A stretch of DNA of 64,000 bases, from contig NZ_FOEQ01000001.1 of NCBI RefSeq assembly GCF_900110655.1, positions 347,152 through 411,151 of the forward strand. The letters are read 5' to 3'. The stretch's first letter is position 1. Each line of letters starts with the position of its first letter. Shown here piece by piece: positions 58,223-64,000 of the stretch. This stretch comes from Pseudomonas soli (GTDB lineage Bacteria; Pseudomonadota; Gammaproteobacteria; Pseudomonadales; Pseudomonadaceae). The notes below the pieces were generated by a model that saw only the letters and a program-made list of their open reading frames with translations, was not told the origin of the DNA and did no database searches. A program made the translations under genes and the position numbers.

Positions 58223-58429
58223 TCAGTCCCACAGTTGCAAGGTTTCGCTCGTCGTCATCGGCAGTTCCGGCAACAGGATCCTCACCCCGGCGCGAAACGG
58301 CTGCGCCTCGTCCGCCAGCCCCTGGTTGGCATCCAGCACGGCCTCGACCGTGCCGGAAAGATGGCCGTAATAGTGCTGGCAGAGAGTATCGAGCAGGTCG
58401 CCCTCAGACGTTGTGCAGGTCTTGGCCAT
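58223..58429 (-). CDS. Tail protein X (LysM-like)
   Basis: 68 residues, gpX family: GDLLDTLCQHYYGHLSGTVE, a LysM-type fold at the tail tip. It overlaps gpU by 26 bases and precedes gpD by 16. Confidence 0.88.
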   Translation of the reverse strand: MAKTCTTSEGDLLDTLCQHYYGHLSGTVEAVLDANQGLADEAQPFRAGVRILLPELPMTTSETLQLWD

Positions 58430-59249
58430 AGCTCACGAACTCCAGTGAAAATCCTTGTTTGCGCGGAATGCCGCCAGCCAGCAGGACACTCTGCTCTTCC
58501 TCGATGCTGGTCAGGCACCAGGTACCGAGCACCTCGCCGTAGCCAGTGGTCAACGACAGTGGCAGCAACTGGCGGCCAATGCTGCGCAGTGTCTGCAACT
58601 GGCCAAGGCCACCCTTGAAACCGGGGAAGATCGCCCCTCGAATGCTGATGGTCTCTTCACCCAGGCTCACCGCCTGCTGCGCGGTGTCGCGGCTCAGCCG
58701 CTCCTGGCCGGCCCAACGGAAACGAGTCTGCCGGCGCAACTGGTCGAAGGCGGCGGTGTCGAGGTTGAAGTAGTAAGGCGCCGCGCCCGCCTTGAGCGGT
58801 TGCAGCACCAGCAGGTGCGGGAACGGCTTTATAGCTTCGGCAGCCGGCGTCGCCTCAGGCGCGAAGCCCAGTGTCGACAGCATGCCGTTGACGGCCGAGG
58901 GTAACTCCTTTACCAACCGCTTTATGGCGGTGCCGGCCTTGGCGATATGCCCGGCGAAGGTATCGATGCGATCACGTACCTGGCGTACCACGGCCAGCGT
59001 CTGCTCATACCTGGCCGCTACCTTGGCAACCCGAGACTGGGCATTCGTGATCGCGCGCATCGTGCGCTGGAGTTTGGCGGCGATGAACGGGCCAACCACT
59101 GGCAGCCCCTCCAGCACGACGACCGCGCCCTGTACATGGCCGATCGCGTCGTTCATCGGATCAAGCATGGCGCCGGCATGCCGACGCCCTGCTTCTCCTG
59201 CCTTGACCAGGGCGTGCAGCGTGGCTTGCAGCTGCTCCATATAGGTCAT
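58404..59249 (-). CDS. Tail protein gpU with N-terminal extension
   Basis: 281 residues. The C-terminal 130 or so (FPHLLVLQPLKAGAAPYYFN onward, ending SLEFVSYGQDL) fit gpU, which terminates the tube. The first 140 residues are helical and not part of P2 gpU. A similar long form is expected for R-pyocins (PA0626 place). Confidence 0.82.
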   Translation of the reverse strand: MTYMEQLQATLHALVKAGEAGRRHAGAMLDPMNDAIGHVQGAVVVLEGLPVVGPFIAAKLQRTMRAITNAQSRVAKVAARYEQTLAVVRQVRDRIDTFAGHIAKAGTAIKRLVKELPSAVNGMLSTLGFAPEATPAAEAIKPFPHLLVLQPLKAGAAPYYFNLDTAAFDQLRRQTRFRWAGQERLSRDTAQQAVSLGEETISIRGAIFPGFKGGLGQLQTLRSIGRQLLPLSLTTGYGEVLGTWCLTSIEEEQSVLLAGGIPRKQGFSLEFVSYGQDLHNV

Positions 59250-59260
59250 GGATCCTCCTG

Positions 59261-61225
59261 TCAGAATGGATTGGGATGATCGGCCAGCTGTGCGTTGTAG
59301 GCCTGCCTTTGCAGGTCCTGCATGACACGTCGGACCGCCTCTTCGAGTTGCTGGGTGAGCTGGTTGGGTGCGTCCACGCTGCCCTGCACGGTGATAGGCA
59401 TGTTCGCGGTGAACGTGAGCTGCTGGCTGACGGGCTGCGTGGCCAAGCCTTGGCTATGCACCGGGCGCGGCCCTGCATCGGGCAGCGCCAGCGGCCCAGC
59501 AGGTACGCTGGTTTCCTGAGGTTTGAACTCGGCGGCGCGCTCGGAGAAATACTTGCCCACAGGTGCACCAATCAGCACTCCAGGCCCTATCGCCAGCGGC
59601 ACCTCGACACCACCAGCGGGGCGCGCATCGACTGCCGCCCGAGGCTTGGAATGCGCCACCTGCGATGGCGCCAGTAATTGTCTGGCAATCCGTGTGCCGA
59701 CCTGCCCATCGAGCACCTCGCCCTTCGGAGCGAGGGTGATCTGCCGCGGATCGCCCAGGGAAATTGCTTGCCGGGGACTCTTGCGAAGTTCGTCAGAGGC
59801 GCTAAAGAATGTCTTTCCAGCCCATCCCCCGATCACACCACCGATCTTGTCGCCAACCATGTTGCCGATCAGCATCGCAACTGGCGGACCGACAACGCCA
59901 CTGAGAAGCATCCCCCCCAGCACCGTACCCACCGCTCCGCCAATCGCACCACCATAACCCGCCCCCTTCTCCTCGGGCGTCTTGGCCGTGGCATAGGTGT
60001 ATGCCCCCTTTACCCCGGCCTCCAGCCAAGGCAGCTTGCCAGCCGCCTTGAAAGCTCCCGTCAGCCTGGCCCAACGCCCAGGTGGTGGATTGATACCGGA
60101 AGGTGACGGTCCGGCATCCGCCCCTAGCGGATAAGGTTCGTCCAGACCAACCCCACGTCCGGGACGGCGTAAACGGCCACGATGCTTGTAGGCTGCAGCC
60201 CCCACGCCTATCCCCAGGGCGCTGGCCAAGGTGCCCCACGATGTACTCGACGCCGATGGCGGCGCAGCGTCTGCTGACGGCGTCGACTGCCCGTTGCCTA
60301 CGCCCGCCACGGAAGCACTGTGCGCTGCGCTGTCGGGCCTGGCCATCAGCTCCTTGCCCACCACACCGCCAACCTTGTCGCCGGCAAAGCCGAGCATCAT
60401 CGAGGCCGTAGGGGCGCCCAGCTTGAGGCCCGCGCCCAATATGGCCCCTGACACGGCCCCCAGGAAACCACCGGCGGCGGCACCCTCCCCCTCCCCCCTC
60501 TGCTCCGGAGTGGAAGCCGTGGTCGCCGTAAACACCAACTTCGTCAACGCATCCAGCCCAGCCATGCCGGTAGCCGACTTCCCGGCCTGTAGCGCCTGCG
60601 CCCAACGCCCTGGTCCATCACTCCGCGGCAGCGGGGCCGGCATCGCGTCCGCGCCAAGCGGGTAATCCTCGCTGCCTGGCGCACCATCGGTACTGCCAAT
60701 GACCAAGGCTGGCAGGTACAGGGTACCCGGACGGACAGATGCGCTGCCCTGGGCGGCGCCAGGTTGTCCATTGCTGTCAGTCGAGCCGACCAGCCCATTT
60801 CGAGCCTTGCCAATCGCCGCCTGAGCCTGTGCGACTCCCTTCGCCGCCAGGTAACCACCGCCCGCGATCAGGAGCGACGAGGCGACATCGCGCGCCGCCT
60901 GGCCGACCAGGGGCAGTAACTCAGGCCCCGGCTGGGTCGACCGGGCGCCCTGGGAGCGCTCCAGAAGTGCCTTGTGCTGCTGAAGCAGCCCGACCTGCTG
61001 TTGCTGTACTTTCAAGGACTCGGCCTGCGTATCCTCGCCCTGTAGCGCCATCGCCCCTTGCGGGGGCGGGGCAGTGCTTCCCCCGCCGCCGACTTCGGCA
61101 AGCCGCTGAGTCCTTCCCAGCTCTCTCATGGGTACCGTGCGGCCAGGTAGCCCTTCCAACGACCCCGCATGTTCCGGGACGGTTACACCGACTGCGCCAA
61201 GCGCTGTCGTTGATCTGTTCGCCAT
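59261..61225 (-). CDS. Tail tape measure protein
   Basis: 654 residues. Glycine-zipper hydrophobic blocks (GGFLGAVSGAILGAGLKLG, GGAIGGAVGTVLGGMLLSG) with Pro/Ala/Gln-rich linkers; YPLGADAMPAPLP-type repeats occur twice (YPLGADA). Length sets tail length; it lies after gpE in the expected place. ATG 61225 with GGGGAG. Confidence 0.85.
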   Translation of the reverse strand: MANRSTTALGAVGVTVPEHAGSLEGLPGRTVPMRELGRTQRLAEVGGGGSTAPPPQGAMALQGEDTQAESLKVQQQQVGLLQQHKALLERSQGARSTQPGPELLPLVGQAARDVASSLLIAGGGYLAAKGVAQAQAAIGKARNGLVGSTDSNGQPGAAQGSASVRPGTLYLPALVIGSTDGAPGSEDYPLGADAMPAPLPRSDGPGRWAQALQAGKSATGMAGLDALTKLVFTATTASTPEQRGEGEGAAAGGFLGAVSGAILGAGLKLGAPTASMMLGFAGDKVGGVVGKELMARPDSAAHSASVAGVGNGQSTPSADAAPPSASSTSWGTLASALGIGVGAAAYKHRGRLRRPGRGVGLDEPYPLGADAGPSPSGINPPPGRWARLTGAFKAAGKLPWLEAGVKGAYTYATAKTPEEKGAGYGGAIGGAVGTVLGGMLLSGVVGPPVAMLIGNMVGDKIGGVIGGWAGKTFFSASDELRKSPRQAISLGDPRQITLAPKGEVLDGQVGTRIARQLLAPSQVAHSKPRAAVDARPAGGVEVPLAIGPGVLIGAPVGKYFSERAAEFKPQETSVPAGPLALPDAGPRPVHSQGLATQPVSQQLTFTANMPITVQGSVDAPNQLTQQLEEAVRRVMQDLQRQAYNAQLADHPNPF

Positions 61226-61239
61226 CCGTGTCTCCCCTT

Positions 61240-61410
61240 TCAATCCGCCAGCCACCAGACCATGTCGCTGAACGACATGGTCATGATCTCACTGGCAGAA
61301 AAGTTCAGCTCCTTGGCCAGCCGCCTGGCGGCGGCCTTCTGCCGCGCAGGGTCAAACCTCGTCGTCCTGCACCAGGCGAAAGTAGCCCGTCTGCAGGCGG
61401 CTGTAATCCT
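61240..61410 (-). CDS. gpE' frame: C-terminal extension of the tail assembly chaperone by frameshift
   Basis: The second frame stays open from 61410 to a TGA at 61240 and ends NFSASEIMTMSFSDMVWWLAD, a P2 gpE'-like signature. It has no ATG, GTG or TTG upstream of this part, so it is reached from gpE by a +1 (or -2) shift somewhere in 61355-61410. GTT-TGA-C at the end of gpE resembles, but is not identical to, the prfB site. The tape measure gene follows by 14 bases. Confidence 0.65.
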   Translation of the reverse strand, partial: RITAACRRATFAWCRTTRFDPARQKAAARRLAKELNFSASEIMTMSFSDMVWWLAD

Positions 61411-61654
61411 TCAGGGCCAGGCCCTCGAGGTCCTTGACGCCAACCTCGGCGAGTGAAGCGAACAAGTTCAGTTCGCGCTGCTCGTCGTCAGCCACGCCAC
61501 CAGCCTGTGCGTTGCGGATGTCTCGCACGGTCGGCGCGCGTAGAGACAGGCTATCGACCTGCACGCCATTGGTTTCGCTGGGGCGCGACAGGCGCACGGT
61601 CACGCGCTCGGCGTTGACGGTCAGCCATTGCGGCAGTTTCTTCGCTTGAGCCAT
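61352..61654 (-). CDS. Tail assembly chaperone gpE (Mu gp41-like)
   Basis: 100 residues, with LSLRAPTVRDIRNAQAGG and LGYFRLVQDDEV-like end (here TGYFRLVQDDEV). It probably helps assemble the tape measure and tube, with the frameshifted E-E' product as partner. It follows the tube gene by 12 bases. Confidence 0.85.
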   Translation of the reverse strand: MAQAKKLPQWLTVNAERVTVRLSRPSETNGVQVDSLSLRAPTVRDIRNAQAGGVADDEQRELNLFASLAEVGVKDLEGLALKDYSRLQTGYFRLVQDDEV

Positions 61655-61666
61655 CGAGCGTTCTCC

Positions 61667-62176
61667 TTAAAGACCCAGGGCGGCGCGCTGGGCGGCCAGC
61701 TGGTCGACACCGTCGATCACCCGCTTCATGCCCAGGGCGTCGATTTCGTAGACCAGGCGGCCATCGACTTCGAGCTTGTAGTAGGTAACGGCGACGCTGT
61801 GCTTGATTTCAGCCTTGTCGCCGGACTTCCAGTCGCCCATGTCAATCTCTTTCAGCGAACCGCGCAGGGTGACGATGACCGGGTTGATCTTGCCCTTGAG
61901 GCCCTTGAAGGCACCGCGGAAGGTGCCGTTGAAGGCGGTGCCGTCGGCCAGGCCGAAGAACTTCAGCGACTCGCGGCGCACGCCGGTGGTGGTGAAGGCG
62001 GCTTCTTGCTTCTCCATGCCCTGGTCCATCTCGACCGGCATGTCCATGCCGCCGGGGCGGTGCTCTTCCATCTTCAGGGTGAGCTTGGGCAGGGTCAGGC
62101 TGGGCACGTCGCCCTGGAAGCTGACGCCATCGACGAACAGGTTCAGGTTGGCCAGTGTTTCGGGAATCATTGCCAT
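61667..62176 (-). CDS. Major tail tube protein (gpFII)
   Basis: 169 residues. IPETLANLNLFVDGVSFQGD and VYEIDALGMKRVIDGVDQLA are tube signatures. It forms the inner tube. AAGGAG lies before the ATG at 62176. Confidence 0.93.
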   Translation of the reverse strand: MAMIPETLANLNLFVDGVSFQGDVPSLTLPKLTLKMEEHRPGGMDMPVEMDQGMEKQEAAFTTTGVRRESLKFFGLADGTAFNGTFRGAFKGLKGKINPVIVTLRGSLKEIDMGDWKSGDKAEIKHSVAVTYYKLEVDGRLVYEIDALGMKRVIDGVDQLAAQRAALGL

Positions 62177-62189
62177 GTAGGTGCGCTCC

Positions 62190-63356
62190 TTAAGCGGCGG
62201 AATCGAGGACTTCGGTCAGCCACTGGTTGGTGACTTCGACGCGGAAATTGGGGTTTTCGGCAGGCGGCACATCGGTGAAGCGGATGTTCCAGTACACCTT
62301 GCCCTGCTCCAGCTGGCTGGCGGTGTTCAGCTCCGGATCGGCGAAGACCTCGAAGTTGATGATCGCGCCCTGGTTCTTCAGATCGCGCATGAAGGCCTGC
62401 AGGCCCTCGGTGACGTCCTTGACGTAGGTGGCGGTGATGGAACGGTCGACCGCCCACTTGTGGCCGTAGAGGATCGCGTCCATGACGATGTCCATGGTGC
62501 GCACGCGGGTGACGAAGGCCCATTTCGGGTCGCTCGACAGGGTGCGGTTGCCCCACAGGCGGAAGCCGTCGTCGCGGATGATGGTGGCGATGTTGGCGTT
62601 GTTCAGCAGGTTGGCGCGGCAGGTGTCGTCGCCATCGAGGAACTCCACGGCGCGGGTGGTGCCGGTGATGCCGACTAACTCCTTGTTCGACGGCGAGGCC
62701 CAGAAGCCGTACTCACGGTCGGTGTAGGCGAACAGGCCGGCGACCCAGGCCGACGCCGGTGCATCGACGGTGGCCTGGGCCTCGTTGTCCCAATAGCGCA
62801 CGCCGGGGTCGACCATGAAGGCCCGCTTGGCGCCAAACTGCTTGGCGTAGGCAAGCACTTGCTCTTCGGTGGTGTTGGGACCATCCAGGATGGCGATCCC
62901 ACGCAGTTTGTCGGCCAGGGTCACCAGGGCTGTGGCGATGGTGTCGACCGAGCTGTAGCCCGGTACTATCAGCAAGCGCGGCTGAGCGTTGAATCGGCTC
63001 TTGCCATCGAGCAACGCTTGCAGGCCGGTACGCTTGCCGTTGATACCGACGGTACCGATGATCGCCGAGATCTGTTCGGCGGTGTCATCCAGCTTGGCCA
63101 CGCCACAGGCGACGATAACCGCCTTGGCGCGAGCGAAGACGGCGCGGCAGGCCTTGGTGATGGCGGCATTGCCACCGAACGCAGCCACTGCTTCGCGCTC
63201 GCTGGTGATGAGCATCAGATCATTGGCCTTTGCGGTGACGCCCGGGCCTTCGGTGAAGGTATCGATCAGGCCGATGATCGAGGACGAAGGCAACGCGATG
63301 TTGCGGGCACCCGTGTCGACATTGGTCACGGTGACGCCGTGGAAGAATCCACTCAT
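62190..63356 (-). CDS. Contractile tail sheath protein (gpFI)
   Basis: 388 residues. SSSIIGLIDTFTEGPG at the N-terminus, RFAYTDREYGFWASPSN-type loop (here LFAYTDREYGFWASPSNKEL) and ADPELNTASQLEQGKVYWNI at the C-terminus are P2-sheath features. The outer sheath contracts on binding. ATG 63356. Confidence 0.94.
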   Translation of the reverse strand: MSGFFHGVTVTNVDTGARNIALPSSSIIGLIDTFTEGPGVTAKANDLMLITSEREAVAAFGGNAAITKACRAVFARAKAVIVACGVAKLDDTAEQISAIIGTVGINGKRTGLQALLDGKSRFNAQPRLLIVPGYSSVDTIATALVTLADKLRGIAILDGPNTTEEQVLAYAKQFGAKRAFMVDPGVRYWDNEAQATVDAPASAWVAGLFAYTDREYGFWASPSNKELVGITGTTRAVEFLDGDDTCRANLLNNANIATIIRDDGFRLWGNRTLSSDPKWAFVTRVRTMDIVMDAILYGHKWAVDRSITATYVKDVTEGLQAFMRDLKNQGAIINFEVFADPELNTASQLEQGKVYWNIRFTDVPPAENPNFRVEVTNQWLTEVLDSAA

Positions 63357-63381
63357 GTAGGTTTGCTCCAGGTTCAGGTGT

Positions 63382-63407
63382 GAAAAGGCCCTGCGCGTGC
63401 AGGGCCT
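63382..63407 (-). terminator. Hairpin between the fibre-assembly gene and the sheath gene
   Basis: AGGCCCTGC-GCGT-GCAGGGCCT is a perfect 9-bp stem, followed on the minus strand by TTTTC. It may reduce read-through into the sheath or separate units. Confidence 0.6.
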
Positions 63408-63458
63408 GGAAGGGGTGGATCGGTGTAGGAAAACACCCGGCGCTGCGGGCGCTCAGAT

Positions 63459-64000
63459 TTAGGCGACTTCTTCGAAGCCTTGGCTGATCAGCCAGTCGGC
63501 AGCCGCCGTCTCGTCAGGGCAGGACGGCCAACTTTCGGCAGTTGGCGCTGTGTCCGAGAGGTCCAACCGGTTCAGTTCGATCCGGTAGCGTTTCCAGGCT
63601 GTCAACGCCGTTGCTTCGGCATCTGTTGCCATTTCCAGCGCAACGGCGTCCTGCAAGGTGGAAATGCGCAGCGTGGCATATCGGACCAACAGTGCCTGCT
63701 TGTGGGCGCCCGATTGGCGTAGCGCCTTGCCTCTGGCCACGTGGTCGATAACCCAGGCACTGCCGTTCCAGATGTCGAAGTCCGAGGTCGGTGCTTGCAG
63801 CGTGAAGTCTTCAGGCAGCTCGCCCAGCCTGGACCAGGCCTGCGCCTCACCGTCGGCGGTGCGATACACCGTTACGCCTCGATGATCGACCACTTGGTCC
63901 CAGTGCTTGCCGTCTTGCGTGACGATGGCGGCGAAACCGGCCTTCAACTCAGGCGGTTGTATGGAATAGCTATGGGCCGGTATCAGCCAGATTCCGGGTT
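63459..64000 (-). CDS. Tail fibre assembly protein (5' end beyond window)
   Basis: The frame is open to the window edge (residues such as IWLIPAHSYSIQPPELKAGF before the first candidate start at 63947), so the true start lies beyond 64000. The sequence has VVDHRGVTVY and WVIDHVARGKALRQ, as in Caudovirales tail fibre assembly chaperones. It precedes the sheath gene, the place of PA0621 in the pyocin R2 cluster. The fibre gene itself should lie just outside. Confidence 0.82.
   Translation of the reverse strand, partial: PGIWLIPAHSYSIQPPELKAGFAAIVTQDGKHWDQVVDHRGVTVYRTADGEAQAWSRLGELPEDFTLQAPTSDFDIWNGSAWVIDHVARGKALRQSGAHKQALLVRYATLRISTLQDAVALEMATDAEATALTAWKRYRIELNRLDLSDTAPTAESWPSCPDETAAADWLISQGFEEVA

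Overview
The window is high-GC chromosomal DNA of a Pseudomonas, most likely from the P. putida group. Three things point there: the aspS-yebC-ruvCAB-ybgC-tolQRAB-pal-cpoB-queEC order, the divergent fpr/finR pair, and a tailocin-type phage tail cluster beside cinA-recA-recX. There is no transposase, integrase or CRISPR array. Genes were identified by reading protein motifs and gene order; no database search was possible. Locus tags of reference strains are cited from memory.

Layout. 1-6.3 kb: a YdgA-like protein (cut by the window edge), a PuuP/PlaP-like putrescine importer, a McpU-like polyamine chemoreceptor and the phosphoethanolamine transferase CptA. 6.3-9.6 kb: an AT-rich regulatory region, a LysP-like basic amino acid permease and a PuuB/AmaA-type FAD oxidase. 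9.6-15.1 kb (minus strand): a six-gene overlapping operon coding for RsbR, RsbS, RsbT, an ATPase-PP2C phosphatase, a soluble histidine kinase and a REC-PAS-kinase-REC hybrid kinase. This is a stressosome-type partner-switching module joined to a phosphorelay, and it is the most unusual system here. It lies at the 3' side of a tRNA-Lys gene.

15.3-30.5 kb (mostly minus strand): conserved core block of tRNA-Lys, queC, queE, cpoB, pal, tolB, tolA, tolR, tolQ, ybgC, ruvB, ruvA, ruvC, yebC, aspS, an FmdB-type zinc ribbon, an RHH protein and a Dps protein, then a membrane-anchored cold-shock protein (plus strand), slyX and a HIT protein. 30.5-47.4 kb: OprD-family porin, proS, a lipoprotein, dinB with a LexA box, two initiator tRNA genes, mprF with its acvB/virJ-type partner, kup, rimO, a GNAT, a pseudouridine-synthase-like protein lacking the catalytic motif, yehS and trmO.

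47.4-55.8 kb: fpr/finR (redox stress), dgkA, an ErdR-like regulator, a DTW tRNA-modifying enzyme, a PA3611-like secreted protein, a LOG-family protein, recX, recA and pncC/cinA. 55.8-64.0 kb (minus strand): R-type tailocin or P2-like prophage tail and lysis genes, read from the window end: tail fibre assembly (partial), sheath, tube, gpE with a frameshifted gpE', tape measure, gpU, gpX, gpD, Com, GH19 endolysin, Rz and a nested Rz1. The next genes, recA and pncC, tie the cluster to the SOS locus where such tailocins usually reside.

Functional themes: polyamine and basic amino acid sensing and uptake (importer, chemoreceptor, LysP, oxidase, OprD); surface charge modification (CptA, MprF/AcvB); envelope integrity (Tol-Pal); recombination and SOS (RuvABC, DinB, RecA/X); and general stress signalling (Rsb module, Dps, FinR-Fpr).
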